DNA from: Pratylenchus scribneri | Taxonomy: Eukaryota; Nematoda; Chromadorea; Rhabditida; Pratylenchidae | Reading direction: 5' to 3' | Length of the DNA stretch: 64,000 nt | NCBI GenBank assembly: GCA_030063045.1 | Contig: JAQSEB010000066.1 | Span: 248,001 to 312,000, forward strand | Shown here: piece after piece, positions 45,934-58,614 of the stretch | Numbering within the stretch: position 1 is the stretch's first letter | Layout of the letters: every line of letters begins with the position of its first letter | Notes under the pieces: model-generated | The model's input: the letters and a program-made list of their open reading frames with translations, nothing else | What the model was told of the DNA's origin: nothing | The model's database searches: none | Program-made: the position numbers and the translations under genes

Positions 45934-46093
45934 TTTCAGCTAAAAATTTTTATTGGTATAATTATGAAAAAATTTATTTGTCCACTCTTATATAATAAAT
46001 CGAAATTATATTTGACTTAAATAAAGTGAAAAAGTACCTGCCTTTTTCAATAAAACATTAAAAAATTACATCAATAAATTCTCCTTATAAAGC

Positions 46094-46099
46094 CAGGTG
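46094..46099. promoter_or_regulatory. E-box CAGGTG upstream of receptor 5
   Basis: The block AAAGCCAGGTGAAATTATTT lies 161 bp before the start codon, followed on its far side by AAATCAGGCGGAATTAAAAT as in other receptor promoters. Confidence 0.55.
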
Positions 46100-46487
46100 A
46101 AATTATTTCACTTTAAATCAGGCGGAATTAAAATAAATATAACATGAAAAAATAAAATTAATTAAGAAAAAGGCAGAAAAAATATTTTTTTTTGCTGAAA
46201 TTTTTCTATTGAAATTTTTGATTATTAATGGAATGTAATATTGAAATTTGCATTTTCTCTGAATTAATAAAATGAAAAAGCATTTGTCCTCTTTGCCTTT
46301 CTAAAATATCAAAATTAAATTAAATAAATTTTAGAGGAAAATTTTAGTTATTTATCTTCACAAATTTGTTTGTAGTCTTTTACCACTTTATTATTCATAA
46401 ATTGAATAATTAAGGAATTTATCACTTATTTAAAAATAACAATTTCAAAAAAAATTATGTCTTTCTTCATGCTTAAGCTGGCACAAT

Positions 46488-47624
46488 TTATTGTTGTGAT
46501 TTGCGCCAAAAGCAGAATATTCGGCAGATTGCATTACGATATGGCGTGTTGATTATGATAGTGATAATTGGATTCAATGCTGGTGTTATATAGAAAAAAA
46601 TTACTCCGATTAATAGCAATTGCTTCCAATTCTTGTTCAATCCAATTCCGGATAAAAAGAAGAATGAAAAGAAAAGAATAATAAAACAGAAAGTTAGAAA
46701 TGGAAATGCAGCTTTAATTTAAATTAAAAAATCAAATAAACAATTAAAATTTACTAACCAAAATTGTCAATGTCCTCGTCAATTGTTTATTCAATCTGCG
46801 TGTATTTTCACTAAAACCACCATACATATTGACGAATTTGATTATGCGCCAACGAAGAATAATTATTATTGAATAAAAAATAATCATCAAAAAGCATAAC
46901 CATAAAAAAAAATTTCGTATAAATATTATTAATTTCTAAAAATTTTAATTTTTTAATAAAATTTTATTTCATCCTACTTCATCGACAATAACGAAGCAAC
47001 TTTCTTCGACCATATTTATGGATTTTAAATATTCTAATTCTTCTGGTCGGCAATGCAAAATACTCTCATGAAATTTGGCCAATAATATTGAAATAAAAAT
47101 AATATTTAAAAGAAGGAGCAAAAAGACAAATTGTAAATAGCGAAATAGGCCAATTTGGGTATTCCTAAATATATTTAGATTAATTATTATAATTATTTTA
47201 AATTCAAACCGATTAAATAGGAAATATCTGTAAATAAATTGAAATACAATTAGCATAATGTCGAAGCCATATAGAAAAGTATGAATGTTGGTAAGGACGA
47301 AAAGACCAAATGGTCCAAAAAGATGATAAAAATCAACTGAAAAATAACTACAATAGATTCCAAAAACCATATTATCATCACTGATAGGCAACTATAAATT
47401 GAATTTTTTTTATATTTTGAATTATCCAATTAAACCTGAATTCCAATGATTTCATGCAATAGAAAGACGATGTCAAAAATGCAGGTTTGAAGCAAAATTC
47501 TACTATATTTGGCCATTTCCTTTGGAGTTTTCACCAAAATTAGCCAAATTACCAATAAATTAAGGAGGATTCCAAATAGAGGGCAAATGAGTGCAAAAAA
47601 TTTGATAAATAATATCAAATCCAT
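46488..47624 (-). CDS. Srd-like chemoreceptor (receptor 6)
   Basis: Five exons, approximately 47624-47436, 47391-47209, 47165-46978, 46930-46756 and 46720-46488. Exon 1 starts MDLILFIKFFALICPLFGI. Exon 2 (PISDDNMVFGIYCSYFSVDF) is identical to receptor 3 over most of its length. Exon 5 ends early, after WRKSQQ, because a TAA at 46490-46488 removes about ten tail residues found in receptors 3 and 5. The helices are complete, so the gene is probably functional. No CAGGTG module is kept upstream: the corresponding site near 47810 reads ACAGGGAGCAAT. Confidence 0.78.
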
Positions 47625-48075
47625 TTTCAGCTAAAAAATTTTTATTGATATCAAGAATTTTTTTCCTACTTTAAAAATTAATCAAATCTCCATTTGCCTT
47701 TTAAAATGAAAAAGCACCTGCCTTCTTCAAAAAGAAAAATTAATAAATTACATCAAATAAATTCTACAATTTATTAGTCAAACGTAATTATCTAATCGTA
47801 ACAGGGAGCAATCATTTCAGCCAGATTAAATATAAAATTTAAATAAAATGAGTTTTCCTATAACTTTTTTTAAACGAATTTCTCAGTCAGTGCCAGATAT
47901 GAATGCAATGAAATTATTGAAGATTTAATTTTTCTCTGATTTAATAAAAATGAAAAAGCACCCACCTTGCACCTTATAGAAGGAATAAATTTAATAAATT
48001 TTACCGTAAAATTAATTATTTGAAATTCGCGTATCGTCTATTGGGCACTTATTATTAAATAAAATAATTTATAAC

Positions 48076-48410
48076 TGTCGCGTCCTAGGGGCGAGATTGG
48101 CTCGGAATGTCTCTAGGAAATGATTTATAAAATAAAATTAAACCAAAATCATATTATAAATTAAAAAGTTTTTATTTCAAATCAAATAACTAAGAATTCA
48201 AGCGCAAAAAAAGAGAAGGGATTTTAGGGCACTTCCAAAATAACAAAATAAAAAGGACGAAAACAACAAGCGCAAACTAGGAGAAATGCCTCATGGGAGA
48301 GGCCCCCTAAAGGCGTTCAGAAAAGCTTTATATAGGCTGAGAGGGCGGCGGATGTATGAATCATATGCTATTTATTTACTTCATTCGCAGAATGTGACAT
48401 GACTCTTACA
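48076..48410 (-). mobile_element. Probable solo LTR
   Basis: Read on the minus strand it begins TGTAAGAGTCATGTCAC and ends GGACGCGACA, so it has TG...CA ends. It has a TATA box (GCCTATATAAAGC, 48336-48326 region) and downstream a GAAATAAAAAC poly(A) signal (48180 region). 335 bp, GC-richer than its surroundings. No clean 5-bp target duplication. AATTTAT occurs on both sides. Confidence 0.5.
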
Positions 48411-48492
48411 AATTTATGATTTTTATCATTTTTTAAAAAAGTTTTCAAATAAAAATTATTTGAATTGAAAATTATTTATATCTTCCTCGATT

Positions 48493-50080
48493 TTAATAAG
48501 TTGGCACAATTTGTTGTTGTGATTTACGCCAAAAAATCATTGCATTACGATAAGGTGTATTGGACAAAATTGTAATAATTGGATTTAATGTAGGAGTTAA
48601 ATTAAGAATTAAAGCATCAATTTGTTGCAAATTTTTCTGATTTCTTTTATTATCCATTCCAATTGCTGATAAAAATATAATGAAGGCCAAGAATAGCATA
48701 AAACAGAAGGATAGAAATGGAAATGCAGCCTTAAAAAAATAAAAATAATTAAAATAAATAATTAAAATTTTTATTTTACCAACCAAAAGTGTTAATGTTC
48801 GATTCAATTGTTTGTTCAATTTGCGTGTATTTATGTCAAAATCATTATGCATATTGACAAATCGAATTATGCGCCAACGAAGAAAAATTATAATCAAATA
48901 AAAAATAATAATCAATAAAATGAAAAATGCGGAAAAATATTGATAAAATAAATCTATTTTCTGAAAATTTTTATATTGATTAAAATTATTATTATTTTTA
49001 TTAATATTTATACCTTGTCGATTACAATAATAACGATACAAATTTCCTCAAGCATATTAATTTCTTTTAAATATTCTTTTTCTTCCGGTCGACATTCTAA
49101 AATAGCCTCTTGAAATTTGGCTTGATAACAATATATTGACACAATAAAAATATATAAAATAGTTGGCAAAATGAGCAATTGCAAATAGCGAAAGAAGCTA
49201 ATTTGTTTATTCCTAAAAATAATAATTTTTAATAATAATTAATGTATATTATCATTAATTTTTTGTTGTTTAAATTAATTTTTAGATATTTTCATTTATT
49301 TTTTCACAAATTTTTGCATCTCATAAATTATTTTTTAGATATTTATATTTATTAATTGTTTTTTTTTATTTGGATTAATTAAACAATAAAAAAAGCCAAA
49401 TTGAAAAAAAATTATAAAAATAACAAAATTAAATGATTTTTAAAAATTTTGACAAAAAAAAATTACATTTAAATTTTGCAACTCATAAACTATCTACTTT
49501 TATTTTTCAATAAAATTAACTAATTTTAATAGCTTTTAAAAATACATTTTTTTATTATTGATTAAAAAATTTTTTTTTAATTTAAATTAAAATAATAAAA
49601 AATGATTACAAATTTATAAATTAAACATAATTTAAATTTTATTTTAAATACAAACCGATTTATGAGGAAATATCTGTAGGTAAATTGAAAAACAATCAGC
49701 AATATGTCAAAGCCATATAGGAAAGTTCGAATGCAGCTGAGAACAAAAAGACCAAATGGTCCGAAAATGTGGTAAAAGTAATTGGCAAAAAAGCCATAAA
49801 ATATTCCAATAAAAGTATTTTCATCCAAATGGACTGGTAGCTAAATATTTATTGATACCAATATTGATATAAAAATATATAAACTATTAACCGTCGTTCC
49901 AATTATTTCTTCCAGAAGAAAGATGAGGTCAAAAATGCAAGTTTGAAGCAGAATTCGACTGTGTTTGGCCATTTCCCTTGGAGTTTTCGTCAAAATTAGC
50001 CAAATTAGCAATAAATTAAGGAAGATACCGAAAAGAGGAGAAATGCAAGTTAATAATTTGATAATAAATATAGAATTCAT
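48493..50080 (-). CDS. Srd-like chemoreceptor (receptor 7)
   Basis: Five exons, approximately 50080-49893, 49840-49657, 49212-49017, 48960-48785 and 48730-48493. The start is MNSIFIIKLLTCISPLFGI at 50080; the triplet at 50086 is TTG, not ATG. Exon 2 is open (FIGIFYGFFANYFYHIFGPF), exon 4 has LRWRIIRFVNMHNDF, and exon 5 has LNLTPTLNPIITILSNTPYR. Intron 2 is long (about 440 bp) and AT-rich. The end of exon 3 has two extra residues against its paralogues (IVIIVID). The most diverged intact member, and the last before the satellite. Confidence 0.75.
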
Positions 50081-50422
50081 TTTCAAAAGTAAAATTTTAA
50101 TATTATATTATTGAATGAGATGGCGATGTTGGATATCAAATTTAATTTACATTATATCAACCTTCCACCTCCACTAATAAGTGGAAAATCACCCGTAATT
50201 TACAGACGAGTTAAATTAAATTAAATTTTCAGTAAATTTAATTAATTCAATTCTATGAAAATTTCTTTATTGTCATTTGATGTCTACCAGACACAAGTAA
50301 TTTCTTAGAAAAATTATGGCATTTTTTTAGCAATATTTCATTTTAAAAAACTGAAAAAATTAATAAATTATATTAAAGTAAATTAAAATTTACAAAAAAT
50401 TTTGAGTTGTAATTTAATAAAA

Positions 50423-53400
50423 ATTATATTCTACTCCTGAAATGATCAAAAAACACATTTCGACACTGCCATTTAGTTACCTATTTTCAAAAATCGGTCA
50501 AAAATCAGTATGAAGGAATATAAATAAAGTAAATGATGCTTGCACTATAGTTTACGATAGAGAATCTTAAAAAAAATAAAAAAATCCATAAAAGTAACCA
50601 TTTTAGAAAAAACATCTCGATTAATACTCTTTGGCGTATATGCATTAGTTATAATTTTTCAAAATTTACGAAAAATCAAAATGAAAAGATTGAATGGAAA
50701 AAAAATATATGATCCTCTCTTATTTTTGCTTGTGAATTCGAAAAAAATAAGAAAATTTTAAAATTTTTCCATCTAAGTCTCCTAAAGGCCAAAAATAGCC
50801 AAAAAATGCCGAAATTAGACACCAAAATTTCAAAAATTTATAACAAATCAACAAAGAGGAATAGGCTCAAATGAATGGCACTTTGCTCCATTTTTTTCGG
50901 CTGTAGAATAAGAAAAAAATATAAAAATTTCAAAAAAATTTAATTTTAGCCCTCAAATGATCAAAAGTTTCATTTCGGCACAGTCATAGAGTTACTATGT
51001 TTCGAAAATTTGCTAAAAATCGAATTGGAGATATTTTAGAAAAATAATTGCCTTCTGTCATGTATTTTGGAATGGAGAATAGGATTCCAACAAAAAATTT
51101 CAAAAAAATTATATTCTACTCCTGAAATGATCAAAAAACACTTTTCGGCACTGCCATTTAGTTACTGTTTTTCAAAAATTTGGTAAAAATCAGTATGAAG
51201 GAGTATAAATAAAGTAAATGATGCTTGCACTTTAATTTACGATAGAGATTTAAAAAAAATAAAAAAAATTCATAAAAGTTACCATTTTACAAAAAACATC
51301 TCGATTAATACTCTTTGGCATATATGTGTATTAGTTCTAATATTTCAAAATTTACGAAAAATCAAAATGAAAAGATTGAATGGAAAAAAATATATGATCC
51401 TCTCTTATTTTTGATTGGGATTTCGAAAAAATTATTAAAATTTTAAAATTTTTCCATCTAAGACTCTTATAGCCCAAAAATACCAAAAAAATGCCGGATT
51501 TACCCACCAATATTTATAAATTTATAACAAATCAACAAAGAGGAATAGGCTCAAATGAATGGCACTTTGCTCCATTTTTTTCGGCTGTAGAATAAGAAAA
51601 AAATATAAAAATTTCAAAAAAATTAAATTTTAGCCCTCAAATGATCAAAAGTTTCATTTCGGCACAGTCATAGAGTTACTATGTTTCGAAAATTTGCTAA
51701 AAATCGAATTGGAGATATTTTAGAAAAATAATTGCCTTCTGTCATGTATTTTGGAATGGAGAATAGGATTCCAACAAAAAATTTCAAAAAAATTATATTC
51801 TACTCCTGAAATGATCAAAAAACACTTTTCGGCACTGCCATTTAGTTACTGTTTTTCAAAAATTTGGTAAAAATCAGTATGAAGGAGTATAAATAAAGTA
51901 AATGATGCTTGCACTTTAATTTACGATAGAGATTTAAAAAAAATAAAAAAAATTCATAAAAGTTACCATTTTACAAAAAACATCTCGATTAATACTCTTT
52001 GGCATATATGTGTATTAGTTCTAATATTTCAAAATTTACGAAAAATCAAAATGAAAAGATTGAATGGAAAAAAATATATGATCCTCTCTTATTTTTGATT
52101 GGGATTTCGAAAAAATTATTAAAATTTTAAAATTTTTCCATCTAAGACTCTTATAGCCCAAAAATACCAAAAAAATGCCGGATTTACCCACCAATATTTA
52201 TAAATTTATAACAAATCAACAAAGAGGAATAGGCTCAAATGAATGGCACTTTGCTCCATTTTTTTCGGCTGTAGAATAAGAAAAAAATATAAAAATTTCA
52301 AAAAAATTAAATTTTAGCCCTCAAATGATCAAAAGTTTCATTTCGGCACAGTCATAGAGTTACTATGTTTCGAAAATTTGCTAAAAATCGAATTGGAGAT
52401 ATTTTAGAAAAATAATTGCCTTCTGTCATGTATTTTGGAATGGAGAATAGGATTCCAACAAAAAATTTCAAAAAAATTATATTCTACTCCTGAAATGATC
52501 AAAAAACACTTTTCGGCACTGCCATTTAGTTACTGTTTTTCAAAAATTTGGTAAAAATCAGTATGAAGGAGTATAAATAAAGTAAATGATGCTTGCACTT
52601 TAATTTACGATAGAGATTTAAAAAAAATAAAAAAAATTCATAAAAGTTACCATTTTACAAAAAACATCTCGATTAATACTCTTTGGCATATATGTGTATT
52701 AGTTCTAATATTTCAAAATTTACGAAAAATCAAAATGAAAAGATTGAATGGAAAAAAATATATGATCCTCTCTTATTTTTGATTGGGATTTCGAAAAAAT
52801 TATTAAAATTTTAAAATTTTTCCATCTAAGACTCTTATAGCCCAAAAATACCAAAAAAATGCCGGATTTACCCACCAATATTTATAAATTTATAACAAAT
52901 CAACAAAGAGGAATAGGCTCAAATGAATGGCACTTTGCTCCATTTTTTTCGGCTGTAGAATAAGAAAAAAATATAAAAATTTCAAAAAAATTAAATTTTA
53001 GCCCTCAAATGATCAAAAGTTTCATTTCGGCACAGTCATAGAGTTACTATGTTTCGAAAATTGCTAAAAATCGAATTGGAGATATTTTAGAAAAATAATT
53101 GCCTTCTGTCATGTATTTTGGAATGGAGAATAGGATTCCAACAAAAAATTTCAAAAAAATTATATTCTACTCCTGAAATGATCAAAAAACACTTTTCGGC
53201 ACTGCCATTTAGTTACTGTTTTTCAAAAATTTGGTAAAAATCAGTATGAAGGAGTATAAATAAAGTAAATGATGCTTGCACTTTAATTTACGATAGAGAT
53301 TTAAAAAAAATAAAAAAAATTCATAAAAGTTACCATTTTACAAAAAACATCTCGATTAATACTCTTTGGCATATATGTGTATTAGTTCTAATATTTCAAA

Positions 53401-56400
53401 ATTTACGAAAAATCAAAATGAAAAGATTGAATGGAAAAAAATATATGATCCTCTCTTATTTTTGATTGGGATTTCGAAAAAATTATTAAAATTTTAAAAT
53501 TTTTCCATCTAAGACTCTTATAGCCCAAAAATACCAAAAAAATGCCGGATTTACCCACCAATATTTATAAATTTATAACAAATCAACAAAGAGGAATAGG
53601 CTCAAATGAATGGCACTTTGCTCCATTTTTTTCGGCTGTAGAATAAGAAAAAAATATAAAAATTTCAAAAAAATTAAATTTTAGCCCTCAAATGATCAAA
53701 AGTTTCATTTCGGCACAGTCATAGAGTTACTATGTTTCGAAAATTGCTAAAAATCGAATTGGAGATATTTTAGAAAAATAATTGCCTTCTGTCATGTATT
53801 TTGGAATGGAGAATAGGATTCCAACAAAAAATTTCAAAAAAATTATATTCTACTCCTGAAATGATCAAAAAACACTTTTCGGCACTGCCATTTAGTTACT
53901 GTTTTTCAAAAATTTGGTAAAAATCAGTATGAAGGAGTATAAATAAAGTAAATGATGCTTGCACTTTAATTTACGATAGAGATTTAAAAAAAATAAAAAA
54001 AATTCATAAAAGTTACCATTTTACAAAAAACATCTCGATTAATACTCTTTGGCATATATGTGTATTAGTTCTAATATTTCAAAATTTACGAAAAATCAAA
54101 ATGAAAAGATTGAATGGAAAAAAATATATGATCCTCTCTTATTTTTGATTGGGATTTCGAAAAAATTATTAAAATTTTAAAATTTTTCCATCTAAGACTC
54201 TTATAGCCCAAAAATACCAAAAAAATGCCGGATTTACCCACCAATATTTATAAATTTATAACAAATCAACAAAGAGGAATAGGCTCAAATGAATGGCACT
54301 TTGCTCCATTTTTTTCGGCTGTAGAATAAGAAAAAAATATAAAAATTTCAAAAAAATTAAATTTTAGCCCTCAAATGATCAAAAGTTTCATTTCGGCACA
54401 GTCATAGAGTTACTATGTTTCGAAAATTTGCTAAAAATCGAATTGGAGATATTTTAGAAAAATAATTGCCTTCTGTCATGTATTTTGGAATGGAGAATAG
54501 GATTCCAACAAAAAATTTCAAAAAAATTATATTCTACTCCTGAAATGATCAAAAAACACTTTTCGGCACTGCCATTTAGTTACTGTTTTTCAAAAATTTG
54601 GTAAAAATCAGTATGAAGGAGTATAAATAAAGTAAATGATGCTTGCACTTTAATTTACGATAGAGATTTAAAAAAAATAAAAAAAATTCATAAAAGTTAC
54701 CATTTTACAAAAAACATCTCGATTAATACTCTTTGGCATATATGTGTATTAGTTCTAATATTTCAAAATTTACGAAAAATCAAAATGAAAAGATTGAATG
54801 GAAAAAAATATATGATCCTCTCTTATTTTTGATTGGGATTTCGAAAAAATTATTAAAATTTTAAAATTTTTCCATCTAAGACTCTTATAGCCCAAAAATA
54901 CCAAAAAAATGCCGGATTTACCCACCAATATTTATAAATTTATAACAAATCAACAAAGAGGAATAGGCTCAAATGAATGGCACTTTGCTCCATTTTTTTC
55001 GGCTGTAGAATAAGAAAAAAATATAAAAATTTCAAAAAAATTAAATTTTAGCCCTCAAATGATCAAAAGTTTCATTTCGGCACAGTCATAGAGTTACTAT
55101 GTTTCGAAAATTGCTAAAAATCGAATTGGAGATATTTTAGAAAAATAATTGCCTTCTGTCATGTATTTTGGAATGGAGAATAGGATTCCAACAAAAAATT
55201 TCAAAAAAATTAAATTCTAGCCCAAAAACTCTTAAAATATACTTTTCGACCGAAGCTAATTATATTGAATTGCCGAATTTAGACATCAATTTTTTCAAAA
55301 TTTATAACAAATCAACAAAGAGGAATAGGCTCAAATGAATGGCACTTTGCTCCATTTTTTTCGGCTGTAGAATAAGAAAAAAATATAAAAATTTCAAAAA
55401 AATTTAATTTTAGCCCTCAAATGATCAAAAGTTTCATTTCGGCACAGTCATAGAGTTACTATGTTTCGAAAATTTGCTAAAAATCGAATTGGAGATATTT
55501 TAGAAAAATAATTGCCTTCTGTCATGTATTTTGGAATGGAGAATAGGATTCCAACAAAAAATTTCAAAAAAATTATATTCTACTCCTGAAATGATCAAAA
55601 AACACATTTCGACACTGCCATTTAGTTACTATTTTCATAATCGGTCAAAAATCAGTATGAAGGAATATAAATAAAGTAAATGATGCTTGCACTTTAATTT
55701 ACGATTGAGATTTTAAAAAAATAAAAAAAATTCATAAAAGTTACCATTTTACAAAAAACATCTCGATTAATACTCTTTGGCATATATGTGTATTAGTTCT
55801 AATATTTCAAAATTTACGAAAAATCAAAATGAAAAGATTGAATGGAAAAAAATATATGATCCTCTCTTATTTTTGATTGGGATTTCGAAAAAATTATTAA
55901 AATTTTAAAATTTTTCCATCTAAGACTCTTATAGCCCAAAAATACCAAAAAAATGCCGGATTTACCCACCAATATTTATAAATTTATAACAAATCAACAA
56001 AGAGGAATAGGCTCAAATGAATGGCACTTTGCTCCATTTTTTTCGGCTGTAGAATAAGAAAAAAATATAAAAATTTCAAAAAAATTAAATTTTAGCCCTC
56101 AAATGATCAAAAGTTACATTTTGGCACAGTCATAGAGTTACTATTTTTCAAAAATCGGTCAAAAATCGTTATGGATGAATTTTAAAAAAAATGATGCTTG
56201 CACTATAGTTTACGATAGAGAATCTTAAAAAATAAAAAAATCCATAAAAGTAGCCATTTTAGAAAAAACATCTCGATTAATAATTAATACTCTTTGGCGT
56301 ATATGCATTAGTTATAATTTTTCAAAATTTACTAAAAATCAATATGAAAAGATTGGATCGAAAAAAATATATGTTCCTCTCTTATTTTTGCTTGGGAATT

Positions 56401-57770
56401 CGAAAAAATTATTAAAATTTTAAAATTTTTCCATCTAGGCCTTTTATAGGCCAAAAATACCACAAAAATGCCGGATTTACCCACCAATATTTATAAATTT
56501 GTAAAAAATCAACAAAGAGGAATAGGCTCAAATGAATGGCACTTTGCTTCATTTTTTTCGGCTGTAGAATAAGAAAAAAATATAAAAATTTCAAAAAAAT
56601 TAAATTTTAGCCCTCAAATGATCAAAAGTTACATTTTGGCACAATCATAGAGTTACTATTTTTCAAAAATCGGTCAAAAATCGTTATGGATGAATTTTAA
56701 AAAATCAAAAGCTTTGGCGTTTTAATTTTACAATGTAGAATATGAAAAAAACAAAAAATTTCAAAAAAAAATATTCTACTCCTGAAATGATCAAAAAATA
56801 CTTTTAGGCACTGCCATTTAGTTACTGTTTTTCAAAAATTTGGTAAAAATCAGTATGAAGGAGTATAAATAAAATAAATGATGCTTGCACCTTAATTTAC
56901 GATAGAGATTTAAAAAAAATAAAAAAAATTCATAAAAGTTATCATTTTACAAAAAACATCTCGATTAATACTCTTTGGCATATATGTGTATTAGTTCTAA
57001 TATTTCAAAATTTACGAAAAATCAAAATGAAAAGATTGAATGGAAAAAAAAATATGATCCTCTCTTATTTTTGATTGGGATTTCGAAAAAATTATTAAAA
57101 TTTTAAAATTTTTCCATCTAAGACTCTTATAGCCCAAAAATACCAAAAAAATGCCGGATTTATCCACCAATATTTATAAATTTGTAAAAAATCAACAAAG
57201 AGGAATTGACTCAAATGAATGGCACTTTGCTCTTTTTTTTTCGGCTGTAGAATAAGAAAAAAATATAAAAATTTCAAAAAAATTAAATTTTAGCACTCAA
57301 ATGATCAAAAGTTGCATTTCGGCACAGTCATAGAGTTGCTATGTTTCGAAAATTTGTTAAAAATCAGTATGAAGAAATATAAATAAATAAAATTATATTT
57401 TGACTATAGTTTACATTGGAGAACCTTAAAAATTAAAAATATCCATAAAAGTTGCCATTTTAGAAAAAACATCTCGATTAATACTCTTTGGCATATATGT
57501 ATTAGTTCTAATATTTCAAAATTTCGAAAAATCAACATGAAAAGATTGGATGGAAAGAAATATACGAATATCTCTTATTTTTGCTTGAGAATTCGAAAAA
57601 ATTATTAAAATTTTAAAATTTTTCCATCTAAGCTTCCTACAGGCCAAAAACACCCAAAAAATGCCGAGTTTCGACACCAATTTTCCAAAAATTTATTACA
57701 AATCAACAAAGAGGAATTGGCTCAAATGGAATGCACTTTGCTCCATTTTTTCGGCTGTAGAATCTAAAAA
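50423..57770. repeat. Satellite array: 684-bp unit made of four ~171-bp monomers
   Basis: Full units begin at 50423, 51108, 51792, 52476, 53159, 53842 and 54526 (spacing 683-685). Units 2-7 are practically identical; the one visible difference is ATTTGCT versus ATTGCT. Within each unit four ~171-bp segments align with each other around TTAGTT-CT...TTTCAAAATTT...AAAAATC-ATG, and end in ATATAAAAATTTCAAAAAAA-like sequence, so the unit is a tetrameric higher-order repeat. Edge material is rearranged and diverged: a two-monomer insertion at about 55210-55572, then older monomers to 57770. Short minus-strand open frames at 56412 and 57095 are repeat artefacts. Confidence 0.9.
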
Positions 57771-57805
57771 AATAAAGGATTAAAAATAAATTTATATCTT
57801 CCTTT

Positions 57806-57895
57806 CCAGAATCATGTTTGAATTGGCACAATTTTGTTTTTGTGTTTTGCATCAGAATATTCGAATGATCCCATTGCGAATTGCGATTCAGTAAA
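57806..57895 (-). pseudogene. Srd-like receptor exon 5 fragment beyond the satellite
   Basis: The minus strand reads RNGIIRIF, a stop, then CKTQKQNCANSN: the receptor tail RNAIVRIF-WRKSQQQ... with decay. It shows that the receptor cluster once continued to this side of the satellite. Confidence 0.55.
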
Positions 57896-57918
57896 GATAA
57901 AAATTGAGTTTTGATCAT

Positions 57919-58614
57919 TTCTATTTAATACGCAAATCTCACAGTGTTCATTCATAATAAGACACATTGAATAATGTTGACCATAAATTGAATAGCTACA
58001 CTAAAAGACAGCTGAATTTTTACTATAGAAAAGAAATATTAATTTTTAAGAGTTTATTTTTAAAATTTTTATTCATTCCATTAAATATATCAAATTTCCA
58101 TATTTTTCTATAATCATAATCAGTGTTCTCAAATATGGCCGGTGGCATTCTTGATAGCAGATCCATTTCGACTATAATTGATGTTCGCCACCTCCAGAGT
58201 CAAAGCTTTGCCTTTGTTCATGGCATTTGTGTTGGAGGGCAAATTCTTGAAAAAAAAATTTAATTATTTGATAATTTTATTTGACAAAAATTTTAATTTT
58301 AAGCCCGAAATGGATGAAACGAATTTTGCATATATAAATTTTGGGTAATAATTCAATTGAATATTTGCTTTCAATTTTATAGATTTGGTATATTTTATTC
58401 TGTTTAAATTGATTTGATTATAAAAATTAATGGAATTGATTCGAAATTTGAAAAAAGTTATAATAAAAAATTGTCAAAAAATTGGACAGTTTTTGTTTTC
58501 TGGTCTTTTTTTTAACCAAATTTGATCAATTATTTTGATAATATTCTACAGAAAAAACTGAATCAAATGATGTAAAAGATATTTAAATAAATTGGAGAAA
58601 TTTCTGGCATATTG
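57919..58614. other. Intergenic with a possible orphan exon at 58137-58251
   Basis: Mostly AT-rich. 58251-58137 on the minus strand follows an AG acceptor and reads NLPSNTNAMNKGKALTLEVA then NYSRNGSAIKNATGHI and a stop, with coding-like base use. It could be a last exon of the OAC gene or a relic. The plus strand is also open here (MAGGILDSRS...). Confidence 0.3.

Noticed and set aside
56412..57277. Two similar minus-strand 60-codon frames
   Set aside because: Translations of satellite monomers, not genes.
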